From Oscillospiraceae bacterium (GTDB lineage Bacteria > Bacillota > Clostridia > Oscillospirales > Ruminococcaceae), in assembly GCA_900768675.1 (NCBI GenBank), contig CAAGDT010000244.1, forward strand, positions 1-12,678: 12,678 bases of DNA, written 5' to 3'. Made by a program: the position numbers and the translations under genes. Shown here one piece after another: positions 5,233 to 12,355 of the stretch. The stretch's first letter is position 1. Every line of letters begins with the position of its first letter. The notes below the pieces were generated by a model. That model saw only the letters and a program-made list of their open reading frames with translations. It was not told the DNA's origin and searched no databases.

Positions 5233-6915
5233 ATGAAAACAGAAAGACTGAAAACGGATTTGCTTATAATTGGCGGAGGAACGGCGGGCTGCTACGGGGC
5301 GATTACTGCAGCAGAAAATCCCGCCCTTAAAATTCTTATCTGCGAAAAGGCGAATATAAAAAGAAGCGGCTGTCTTGCGGCAGGAGTAAACGCCCTTAAC
5401 GCCTATATTGTTGAGGGAAGAAAGCCCGAGGACTACGTTGCCTATGCGAGAAATGACGCAGCGGGAATTGTGCGGGAGGACTTGCTTCTGTCCATGTCCC
5501 GAAAGCTTAACGAGGTAACAAGACGGCTGGAGGAAATGGGGCTTGTAATCCTTAAGGACGAAAACGGGAAATACATAGCAAGAGGAAATCGCAATCTTAA
5601 GATAAACGGCGAGAATATTAAGCCGATTTTAGCTGGTGCAGCAGAAAAGCTTCCCAACGTAACGGTGCTGAACAGGGTAAACATAACCGACTTTTCCGTT
5701 GAGGACAACAGGGTAAAGGGCGCTTTCGGAATAGGGATTGAAAACGATACCTTTTACGTTATAGAAGCGGGTGCAGTTATTATTGCAACCGGCGGCGCTG
5801 CGGGGCTTTATAAGCCAAATAACCCCGGCTTCTCCCGCCATAAGATGTGGTACCCGCCCTTTAATACCGGCGCAGGCTACGCTATGGGCATACGCCACGG
5901 GGCTGAAATGACCACCTTTGAAATGCGGTTTATTGCACTTCGCTGTAAGGACACGATTGCACCAACAGGAACGTTAGCCCAGGGCGCAGGAGCAAAGCAG
6001 GTAAACTCTCTCGGAGAGGTTTACGAGAGCAAGTACGGTCTTACAACCTCTGAGCGTGTTTACGGAACGGTTATGGAAAATATAGAGGGCAGAGGTCCCT
6101 GCTACCTTAAAACCGAGGGAATTTCCCCCGAAAAGGAGGAGGCGCTTCTTAAAGCCTATCTGAATATGGCGCCCTCACAGACCATAAAATGGATAGAAAG
6201 CGGAATGCCGCCTTCCCGGCAGAACGTTGAAATCGAGGGTACAGAGCCATATATCGTAGGCGGTCATACCGCAAGCGGCTACTGGGTCGATACAAAGAGA
6301 GCAACTACAATCAAGGGTCTTTTTGCGGCAGGAGACGTAGCAGGCGGCTGCCCGCAGAAATACGTTACAGGCGCTTTAGCGGAGGGAGAAATTGCCGCAA
6401 ATTCGGCGGCGGAGTACCTTTCCGAAAACAGCAATACTGCAATAAGCGAAGAAGAAATTTCAGCTCATATCAAGGAAATCAACCGCTTTATGGGCGAGGA
6501 CAAATCCGACTTTACCGCAGAACAGCTTGAAGAGGCCATGCAGACGGTTATGGACAGCTACGCAGGCGGAATAAAGACAAATTACCGCTTTAACGAAAAG
6601 CAGCTTTCTATCGCCGATTACAGGATAAAGCAGCTGGAAAAGCTGTCCGATAAGCTTCACGCAAATGATTTTCAGGAGCTTATGTATATTTACGAGCTGC
6701 GGGAGCGGCTGACGGTTTGCAGAAGCGTTATCGCACATCTGAAAGCCCGTCACGAAACCCGCTGGCACAGCTTTGCGGAAAATCTTGACTATCCCGAAAG
6801 GGACGATAATAACTGGAAAAAATACGTTAATTCCCGCCTTGAAAACGGCGAAATAAAGATAATTTTACGAGATATAACAGAGGAGGGGCAGGAAAGCTAT
6901 GAGCATAGCAATTGA
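5233..6915 (+). CDS. aprA: APS reductase flavoprotein subunit AprA
   Basis: This 560-residue FAD protein of the fumarate-reductase/aspartate-oxidase superfamily reads as adenylylsulfate reductase alpha. The FAD loop GGGTAG is at 14-19. AprA-like stretches include ALNAYIVEGRKPEDYV (54-69), RNDAAGIVRED (73-83), WYPPFNTG (206-213), EMRFIALRCKD (230-240), EGRGPCYLKT (285-294), EPYIVGGHTASG (338-349) and the closing FAAGDVAGGCPQKYV (364-378). His345, Trp206 and Asn56 align, by eye, with residues described at the Archaeoglobus AprA active site. It should reduce APS to sulfite and AMP through a flavin-sulfite adduct. At 560 residues it is shorter than sulfate-reducer AprA (over 600). AGGGAG (5218-5223) supports the ATG, four bases after trxB. 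Neighbouring aprB and cysDN rule out a plain fumarate reductase. Confidence 0.86.
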   Translation: MKTERLKTDLLIIGGGTAGCYGAITAAENPALKILICEKANIKRSGCLAAGVNALNAYIVEGRKPEDYVAYARNDAAGIVREDLLLSMSRKLNEVTRRLEEMGLVILKDENGKYIARGNRNLKINGENIKPILAGAAEKLPNVTVLNRVNITDFSVEDNRVKGAFGIGIENDTFYVIEAGAVIIATGGAAGLYKPNNPGFSRHKMWYPPFNTGAGYAMGIRHGAEMTTFEMRFIALRCKDTIAPTGTLAQGAGAKQVNSLGEVYESKYGLTTSERVYGTVMENIEGRGPCYLKTEGISPEKEEALLKAYLNMAPSQTIKWIESGMPPSRQNVEIEGTEPYIVGGHTASGYWVDTKRATTIKGLFAAGDVAGGCPQKYVTGALAEGEIAANSAAEYLSENSNTAISEEEISAHIKEINRFMGEDKSDFTAEQLEEAMQTVMDSYAGGIKTNYRFNEKQLSIADYRIKQLEKLSDKLHANDFQELMYIYELRERLTVCRSVIAHLKARHETRWHSFAENLDYPERDDNNWKKYVNSRLENGEIKIILRDITEEGQESYEHSN

Positions 6916-7213
6916 CAAGGCTAAATGCGTCGGCTGCGGCAGATGCCACGAGGTCTGCCCCGGAACTCTTATAAAGCTGGACGAACAGGGCAAAGCCTAT
7001 ATCAAGTACCCGAAGGACTGCTGGGGCTGCACCTCCTGCATAAAGGAGTGCGCTGTTCACGCAATAAGCTTTTACCTCGGCGCAGACATAGGCGGCAGGG
7101 GCAGCAAAACCCATACCGAAAAGAAGGAGGGACTTCTGCGCTGGGTAATTGAAAAGCCTGACGGAGAAATAACCGATATATTCATAAATCCAAAGGAATC
7201 AAACAAATATTAG
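6899..7213 (+). CDS. aprB: APS reductase ferredoxin subunit AprB, short form
   Basis: This 104-residue protein carries two 4Fe-4S motifs: Cys10/13/16/20 (CVGCGRCHEVCP) and Cys41/44/47/51 (CWGCTSCIKEC), the second containing the Trp typical of AprB. It should pass electrons to the FAD of AprA. AprB of sulfate reducers is roughly 150 residues, with a C-terminal tail that wraps the alpha subunit. Here only about fifty residues follow the clusters, including GADIGGRGS and LRWVIEKPDG, so the tail is shortened. The ATG lies inside aprA, a 17-base overlap, with AGGAGG at 6881-6886. Overlap and conserved order indicate a stoichiometric AprAB pair. No qmoABC genes are nearby, so the electron source is probably soluble. 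Confidence 0.87.
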   Translation: MSIAIDKAKCVGCGRCHEVCPGTLIKLDEQGKAYIKYPKDCWGCTSCIKECAVHAISFYLGADIGGRGSKTHTEKKEGLLRWVIEKPDGEITDIFINPKESNKY

Positions 7214-7233
7214 AACGAAAGGAACGGTGAAAA

Positions 7234-8133
7234 ATGAGCGAATTTTCACACCTTGACGAGCTTGAAGCTGAGGCAATATACATAATCAGAGAGGTTGCGG
7301 CTGAGTGCGAAAAGCCTGTTATGCTGTATTCAATCGGAAAGGACAGCTCGGTTATGCTGCACCTTGCCATGAAAGCCTTTTACCCCGAAAAGCCCCCGTT
7401 TCCCTTTCTCCATGTAAACACCACATGGAAGTTCAAGGAAATGATAGAGTTTCGTGACAGAATGGCTGAAAAGCTCGGCATAGAAATGCTGGAATACATC
7501 AATGAGGACGGCGTAAAGCAGGGCATAAACCCCTTCGACCACGGCTCAGCCTACACCGATATTATGAAAACTCAGGCATTAAAGCAGGCTCTTAACAAGT
7601 ACGGTTTTACAGCCGCTTTCGGCGGCGGCAGACGTGACGAGGAGAAATCCCGTGCAAAGGAGCGTATTTTCTCATTCCGTAACGCCGCCCACGCATGGGA
7701 CCCGAAAAATCAGCGCCCCGAAATGTGGAAGCTGTACAACACAAAAATCAACAAGGGCGAAAGCATAAGAGTTTTCCCGATTTCAAACTGGACGGAAAAG
7801 GATATATGGCAGTACATAAAGCGGGAGAATATTGAAATAGTCCCCCTGTATTTTGCAAAGGAAAGACCCGTAGTTGAGCGGGACGGAAATCTCATAATGG
7901 TGGACGACGACAGACTGCCCCTAAGAGAGGGAGAAAAGCCCCAGCTTAAATCGGTTCGTTTCAGAACTCTGGGCTGCTATCCCCTTACAGGCGGAATTGA
8001 GTCAACCGCCACAACTCTTGACGAAATAATTGAGGAAACCTTAAGCTCCGTTTCCTCCGAAAGAACATCAAGAGTTATCGACAACGAGGCGGCGGGAAGC
8101 ATGGAGCGCCGCAAGAGGGAGGGATATTTCTGA
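7234..8133 (+). CDS. cysD: Sulfate adenylyltransferase subunit CysD
   Basis: This 299-residue protein, the usual CysD length, is the catalytic PP-loop subunit of heterodimeric ATP sulfurylase and makes APS from ATP and sulfate. The PP-loop SIGKDSS is at 33-39, followed by FLHVNTTWKFKEM (58-70). The characteristic FGGGRRDEEKSRAKERIFSFRN stretch covers 129-150. The C-terminal half has FPISNWTEKDIW, RFRTLGCYPLTG and ends RRKREGYF, all typical of CysD. A ribosome site AAAGGAA (7218-7223) precedes the ATG, 20 bases after aprB. The gene is followed by cysN after one base. The two subunits should work together, GTP hydrolysis in CysN driving the unfavourable APS formation. Confidence 0.95.
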   Translation: MSEFSHLDELEAEAIYIIREVAAECEKPVMLYSIGKDSSVMLHLAMKAFYPEKPPFPFLHVNTTWKFKEMIEFRDRMAEKLGIEMLEYINEDGVKQGINPFDHGSAYTDIMKTQALKQALNKYGFTAAFGGGRRDEEKSRAKERIFSFRNAAHAWDPKNQRPEMWKLYNTKINKGESIRVFPISNWTEKDIWQYIKRENIEIVPLYFAKERPVVERDGNLIMVDDDRLPLREGEKPQLKSVRFRTLGCYPLTGGIESTATTLDEIIEETLSSVSSERTSRVIDNEAAGSMERRKREGYF

Positions 8134-8134
8134 T

Positions 8135-9826
8135 ATGAAGGGCTTACTTAAATTCATAACCTGCGGCAGCGTTGACGACGGAAAATCCACCCTTATCGGA
8201 CACATTCTCTACGACTCAAAGCTGCTTTACGCCGACCAGGAAAAGGCGCTGGAGCTTGACAGTAAGGTTGGCAGCAGAAGCGGTAAAATCGACTACTCGC
8301 TGCTGCTTGACGGACTTATGGCGGAGCGTGAGCAGGGCATTACCATCGACGTTGCATACAGATACTTCACCACCGACAAGCGCAGCTTTATAGTTGCCGA
8401 CACTCCCGGTCACGAGGAATACACAAGGAATATGGCGGTAGGCGCTTCCTTTGCCGACCTTGCGGTAATACTTGTGGACGCTTCCCAGGGCGTTCTTGTG
8501 CAGACCCGCCGCCACGCAAGAATATGCAGCCTTATGGGTATAAATTATTTTGTTTTTGCAGTAAACAAAATGGACCTTGTAGGCTATAATAAGGAACGCT
8601 TTGAGGAAATCGAAAAGCAGATTGCTGAGCTTACAAAGGAGCTTGCACTTAAAAACACTAAGATAATTCCCCTTTCAGCAACCGAGGGCGACAACGTAAC
8701 CAAAAAGTCGGATAATATCGGCTGGTACAAGGGCGAGCCGCTGCTTGAATATCTTGAAACAGTTGACATTTCCGCCGAGGATAACGAAAAGGGCTTCTAT
8801 ATGCCCGTGCAGAGGGTCTGCCGCCCCGACCACACATTCAGAGGCTTTCAGGGACAGATTGAAGCGGGAAGCATAGCTGTGGGCGAGGAAATCGAGATTT
8901 CTCCCAGCGGCGAAAAGGCTACCGTTAAGGGTATTCTTGTTGCAGGAGCAGAGGCGCCGGCTGCACATAAAGGACAGCCCGTTACCATTACTCTTGACAG
9001 GGAGGTTGACGTTTCAAGAGGCTGCGTTCTCTTTAAAAACGCTGATATTTCCGCCTACAAGCGGCTTAAGGCTTCGGTTTTATGGATGGACGACAACAGC
9101 CTTTCGGCGGGAAAGGATTTTCTTGTAAAGCTTGGCACAAAGACAATCCCCGCAATTGTTACTGCAATAGAATACGCAGTTGACGTAAATACCGGCGAGC
9201 ATATTAAGGCGGAAAGCCTTGAAAAGAACGGAATAGCTCTTTGCGACATTCTTCTTTCCGAGCCGATTCCCGCAGATACTTTTGCTGCACACAAGACCTT
9301 AGGCGAGCTTATTCTGATTGACCGTGTAACAAATATGACCTCCGCCTGCGGAGTGGTTGAGCAGGCTTCCGAAAAGGGCGGAGCTGCTTCTGAAAAGGCT
9401 TCATTCAGAAAGGGAGATATTACCGCAAGAGGCGATATTTTCGAGGAATTCTACTACGATACAAGCAGTCTGAATGTTCTCAAATATCAGCCCGTAAAGT
9501 CCACCTACACCGTAGGCGACGAGATACCAACCGCCGGCGAAAGCTACAAGTACCCGGATAGCTTTGATATAATCGTGCTTCGTGACAGGGTAGCAGTAAA
9601 GGTAAGGGACAGGAAAATTACCGATATTCTTCCTGTTTCCGATTACTCCTACAGCGGCGTTCCCGTAATAAACGGCAGAGGCTTCGAGGTAAAGGCAGCC
9701 TCCGATGCTGAAATAAAGCAGTTCCTCAAGGAGTACGAGGAAACCCCCGAAAGCGCACAGAGCGGCTTCTTTGAGAGGTGGGTGCGCTTTGATACATACA
9801 GGAGAGTAGTACTGCAAAAAGGATAA
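8135..9826 (+). CDS. cysN: Sulfate adenylyltransferase GTPase CysN with extra C-terminal domain
   Basis: This 563-residue protein is the GTPase subunit of ATP sulfurylase. G motifs are clear: P-loop GSVDDGKS (11-18), EREQGITID (64-72), DTPGHE (89-94), NKMD (144-147) and SAT (181-183). Beta-barrel domains 2 and 3 follow (about 223-410), with the family's closing TNMTSACGVV (399-408). E. coli CysN stops near 475 residues and fused CysNC proteins continue with APS kinase. Here about 150 further residues (411-563) contain no P-loop and do not resemble APS kinase; instead there is a beta-rich stretch (DIIVLRDRVAVKVRDR) and a Trp/Tyr/Arg-rich end. This extension is unrecognised. Lack of APS kinase suits a pathway that reduces APS directly. 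The gene ends 14 bases before the operon terminator. Confidence 0.93.
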   Translation: MKGLLKFITCGSVDDGKSTLIGHILYDSKLLYADQEKALELDSKVGSRSGKIDYSLLLDGLMAEREQGITIDVAYRYFTTDKRSFIVADTPGHEEYTRNMAVGASFADLAVILVDASQGVLVQTRRHARICSLMGINYFVFAVNKMDLVGYNKERFEEIEKQIAELTKELALKNTKIIPLSATEGDNVTKKSDNIGWYKGEPLLEYLETVDISAEDNEKGFYMPVQRVCRPDHTFRGFQGQIEAGSIAVGEEIEISPSGEKATVKGILVAGAEAPAAHKGQPVTITLDREVDVSRGCVLFKNADISAYKRLKASVLWMDDNSLSAGKDFLVKLGTKTIPAIVTAIEYAVDVNTGEHIKAESLEKNGIALCDILLSEPIPADTFAAHKTLGELILIDRVTNMTSACGVVEQASEKGGAASEKASFRKGDITARGDIFEEFYYDTSSLNVLKYQPVKSTYTVGDEIPTAGESYKYPDSFDIIVLRDRVAVKVRDRKITDILPVSDYSYSGVPVINGRGFEVKAASDAEIKQFLKEYEETPESAQSGFFERWVRFDTYRRVVLQKG

Positions 9827-9840
9827 ATAGTAACGCAGAT

Positions 9841-9882
9841 AACCGACATATCGCAAAAATTTACGATATGCCGGTTATTTTT
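9841..9882 (+). terminator. Intrinsic terminator of the sulfur operon
   Basis: AACCGACATATCG (9841-9853) pairs with CGATATGCCGGTT (9864-9876) over 13 positions with one A/C mismatch, around a ten-base AT-rich loop. The second arm is followed by ATTTTT (9877-9882). It begins 14 bases after the cysN stop and closes the rightward run. Confidence 0.85.
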
Positions 9883-9903
9883 GCCATATTTTGCGGTAAA
9901 TAC

Positions 9904-9932
9904 TTGAAATCAAGCTGTTTATGTGATACAAT
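9904..9932 (+). promoter_or_regulatory. Extended -10 sigma-70-type promoter
   Basis: TTGAAA (9904-9909) and TACAAT (9927-9932) are separated by exactly 17 bases, and TGA directly before the -10 gives an extended -10 element. It lies just past the operon terminator and 59 bases before the ATG of the cohesin-like gene, so it should make that gene an independent transcript starting near 9939. Confidence 0.75.
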
Positions 9933-9956
9933 AAATATATATATCAGATATAAACC

Positions 9957-9973
9957 TGCCGCTTTTTGCGGCA
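9957..9973 (+). other. Small hairpin in 5' leader
   Basis: TGCCGC (9957-9962) pairs perfectly with GCGGCA (9968-9973) around TTTTT. It lies between the predicted transcription start and the AAAGGA ribosome site (9980-9985). It may stabilise the mRNA; no T-run follows, so it is not a terminator. Confidence 0.5.
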
Positions 9974-9991
9974 TTAAGCAAAGGATTGATT

Positions 9992-10954
9992 ATGAAGTAC
10001 AGATTAAATAAACTGCTTGCGTTTTTTATTGCGCTTTGCCTTTCTTCCTGTCTGTTTTCTGTGGTCATAAGTGCTTCTTCCGACAACGGAATAACCGCAT
10101 CCTCAACAAATTTAGCTCCCGGAAGTGTATTCACCCTTTCGGTGGTTATCCCGGAGGCAGCGGACGCAGATAATGCTTCAATTCAGGTAAATTTTGACTC
10201 AACAGCCTTTGAGGTTGTGAACTGGAAGCCCGAAATCCCCAACGGGGTATATAACAGCGGCTCGGATTTCTTTACGGTTGCAGCCGCCAGCTCCTCCCGT
10301 GCAATTAAGCTTGAGGACGGGCTTATTCTTAAGGCTGAAATGAGGGTAAAGGATACTGCCGAAAAGGGACTTTACAAGTTCAGCCTTACAAAGGGCAGTG
10401 TTTCCTTTTACGATGAAAATATTGAGGATTACGTTGAGCTATGGGAGCCGGAAGCGCTTACGATAACAGTAAGCGTTGACCCGGAAAACGAGGTTGTAAC
10501 AGATCCCGAGGAAGAGGAAGAAGAGATAATCGAAATCGACGTTGACGACGATGACGACGGGGAAGACTCAGAGGGAGAGAACGGAGAAAACGCAGATAGC
10601 GGCGACGATGAAACAGATGACGAGGGCAATTCCGAAATAATCGAAATAGACGATGATGGCGACGCTGAGATAATTGACGATGATGACAGCGGAATGATTA
10701 TAAAGGGCGATGAGGAAGAGCCGGTAAAGCCCGGAAATACAACGCCTGCAAACGGAAACAAAAGCCCGAGTACAGGCGTACATATAGCCATTCTGATACC
10801 CGCTGCGGTAACAGGCTGCGTTATTTTAGCGAAAAAAGCGCCGAGAAAACGCTTCCGCCCGAAAAGCAGAAAAAGAAGCAAGAAGAAAAACGAAATTACG
10901 ACAGAAGCTTCGGAAGATATTACGGAAACTATAACCGATACAACCGAAGAATAA
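9992..10954 (+). CDS. Secreted cohesin-like surface protein, acidic, membrane-anchored
   Basis: This 320-residue protein starts with a signal peptide (basic MKYRLNK, hydrophobic 8-28, likely cut after ISA). Residues about 32-162 form a beta-rich domain with cohesin-like phrases: LAPGSVFTLSVVI, ASIQVNFDSTAFEVVNW, and LILKAEMRVKDTAEKGLYKFSL. A very acidic linker follows (172-243) with EIIEID repeated at 178-183 and 215-220. Next come a Pro/Asn/Gly stretch, SPSTG (258-262), a hydrophobic segment (263-280) and a strongly basic stretch (281-299). SPSTG plus hydrophobic plus basic resembles a variant sortase signal, but a further Thr/Glu-rich tail to residue 320 is unusually long for one; a plain transmembrane anchor is the alternative. 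The ATG has AAAGGA six bases upstream. It has its own promoter and terminator. Whether it binds dockerins is unknown. Confidence 0.72.
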   Translation: MKYRLNKLLAFFIALCLSSCLFSVVISASSDNGITASSTNLAPGSVFTLSVVIPEAADADNASIQVNFDSTAFEVVNWKPEIPNGVYNSGSDFFTVAAASSSRAIKLEDGLILKAEMRVKDTAEKGLYKFSLTKGSVSFYDENIEDYVELWEPEALTITVSVDPENEVVTDPEEEEEEIIEIDVDDDDDGEDSEGENGENADSGDDETDDEGNSEIIEIDDDGDAEIIDDDDSGMIIKGDEEEPVKPGNTTPANGNKSPSTGVHIAILIPAAVTGCVILAKKAPRKRFRPKSRKRSKKKNEITTEASEDITETITDTTEE

Positions 10955-10960
10955 AAGCAG

Positions 10961-10991
10961 CCTCCTGCGCAGTTAAGCGCAGGAGGTTTTT
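10961..10991 (+). terminator. Strong intrinsic terminator, possibly bidirectional
   Basis: CCTCCTGCGC (10961-10970) and GCGCAGGAGG (10977-10986) form a perfect ten-pair GC-rich stem with loop AGTTAA, followed by TTTTT (10987-10991). It begins six bases after the cohesin-like gene stop. In the other direction the stem is followed by CTGCTTTTATT, a poorer T tract, so it may also stop transcripts of the convergent MATE gene. Confidence 0.92.
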
Positions 10992-11004
10992 ATGTCTGTA
11001 AGCA

Positions 11005-12354
11005 TTATTTTTCGGTGTTCACAAGCGCTTTCGTTCTCCATTTTCCGCTCTTAAGCCGTATAAGACTTACCGCCGCAGTAGCAAACCAGGTTATGCAGGT
11101 AGTAATCCATATACCCCAGTAGCCTATTGCCGCAACAGAGGTAAGAATAAGGGAAAAGCCTATCCTGCACACCACCTCGGCAGTGCCATTTACAAGGGCG
11201 TAGCCCGTATCTCCCGCACCGTTGAGAAAGCCCCGCACCGTATGTATAATCCCGAGAGGAGCGTAAAAGAAGGCGGTCATCACAAGGGCTGCCGAAGCTA
11301 TTGAAATAACGCTTTCGCCGCTTACAAAAAGGGCGGTAAGGGGTTTTCCTGCAATAATAAAAAGAATAAGCACAAGCAGGGAAAACAGGGAGGAGATTAT
11401 AACCGCAAGCCGAAGCCCCTTAAGCGCACGGTCGGTTTTTCCTGCGCCGATATTCTGACCCGTAAAGGTTGAAACAGCGGCGTTAAGGGAGGAAAAGGGC
11501 TGCTGGACAAGCTGTTCTATACGCATTGAAACGGTGTACGCCGCCATAACCGTCTCCCCGAAGCCGTTTGTTACCCTTTGAAGTGCAGCCATGGAAACCG
11601 AGATAAGCCCGTTCTGAACCGCTATGGGAACGCCTGTTTTTATGCAGCGGGCAATAATCCACTTGTCCGCCTTTAAGTCGCTTTTCGTAAGGGAAATTTC
11701 CTTGCTTATAAAAAAGCAGTATATTATGCAGGACAGCGCCGAAAGCCCCTGAGCAAGTACGGTAGCATACGCCGCCCCCGCAACCCCGAAGCCCAGCACA
11801 ACCACGAAAAGCAGGTCAAGACCTGCGTTTAAAAGGCTTGCTGCACCAAGAAAAATAAGCGGAGTTTTAGAGTCGCCCACCGACCGCATTACTGCGTTTA
11901 TCCAGTTGTACGCTGCCACCGCAACAGTTCCCCCGCAGGCGATTTTCATATACACCGCCGAGGTTTCAATCAGATTTTCGGGAACGTTCAGAAGCCGCAG
12001 TACAGGCTCCGCCGCCAGAACGGAAATAAGGCTTACCGCAATCCCAAAAACCGCCGTAACGACCCCGGAATTAAAAACAGCAGGTCCAAGCCGCTTATCC
12101 CCCGAGCCGAAAAGCTGTGCGATAATAACTCCTGCGCCTATTGAAAGACCTATGCAAAGGGTGTAGAAAAGGTAGGTAATTGAGCCGGTCGCGCCCACCG
12201 CCGCAAGCGCCTCGTCACCAAGATAATTCCCCACAATTGCGGTATCAATAAGATTATAGGTCTGCTGTAAGAGGTTTCCGCCAAGCAGCGGCAGGGCAAA
12301 GCGGATAATATGCCCCGCCTCGCTGCCCTCGGTCATACATTTTGTGTTGTCCAT
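11005..12354 (-). CDS. MATE-family multidrug/toxin efflux transporter
   Basis: This 449-residue integral membrane protein has two MatE halves and about twelve hydrophobic segments. Family phrases include FALPLLGGNLLQQTYNLIDT and AIVGNYLGDEALAAVG near the N-terminus, NAVMRSVGDSKTPL in the first half, and FTGQNIGAGKTDRALKG with GFLNGAGDTGYALVNG in the second. MATE proteins export cationic drugs or metabolites using sodium or proton gradients. The ATG at 12354 is chosen because AGAGGA lies six bases upstream on the minus strand; an earlier ATG at 12393 would add thirteen residues and lacks the typical N-terminus. It starts one base after the stop of the upstream gene, so the two are likely co-transcribed. 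The substrate cannot be inferred from sequence. Confidence 0.93.
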   Translation of the reverse strand: MDNTKCMTEGSEAGHIIRFALPLLGGNLLQQTYNLIDTAIVGNYLGDEALAAVGATGSITYLFYTLCIGLSIGAGVIIAQLFGSGDKRLGPAVFNSGVVTAVFGIAVSLISVLAAEPVLRLLNVPENLIETSAVYMKIACGGTVAVAAYNWINAVMRSVGDSKTPLIFLGAASLLNAGLDLLFVVVLGFGVAGAAYATVLAQGLSALSCIIYCFFISKEISLTKSDLKADKWIIARCIKTGVPIAVQNGLISVSMAALQRVTNGFGETVMAAYTVSMRIEQLVQQPFSSLNAAVSTFTGQNIGAGKTDRALKGLRLAVIISSLFSLLVLILFIIAGKPLTALFVSGESVISIASAALVMTAFFYAPLGIIHTVRGFLNGAGDTGYALVNGTAEVVCRIGFSLILTSVAAIGYWGIWITTCITWFATAAVSLIRLKSGKWRTKALVNTEK

Positions 12355-12355
12355 T

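Noticed and set aside
9365..9826. APS kinase (CysC) fused to CysN
   Set aside because: No Walker A GxxGxGKS motif or other APS kinase signature is present in residues 411-563.
10049..10060. Lipobox-like LSSC (residues 17-20) in the cohesin-like protein
   Set aside because: The hydrophobic core continues well past Cys20 (LFSVVISA), so ordinary signal peptidase cleavage after ISA fits better than lipoprotein processing.
10535..10600. EF-hand or dockerin-like calcium loop in the DDDDDGEDSEGE stretch
   Set aside because: It sits in a low-complexity acidic run with many equivalent Asp/Glu registers and lacks the flanking helices of an EF-hand or dockerin.
10501..10720. Tandem DNA repeat in the acidic linker coding region
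   Set aside because: GAC/GAT/GAA-rich DNA recurs, but apart from the short EIIEID duplication no fixed unit length is kept; this is low-complexity coding sequence.
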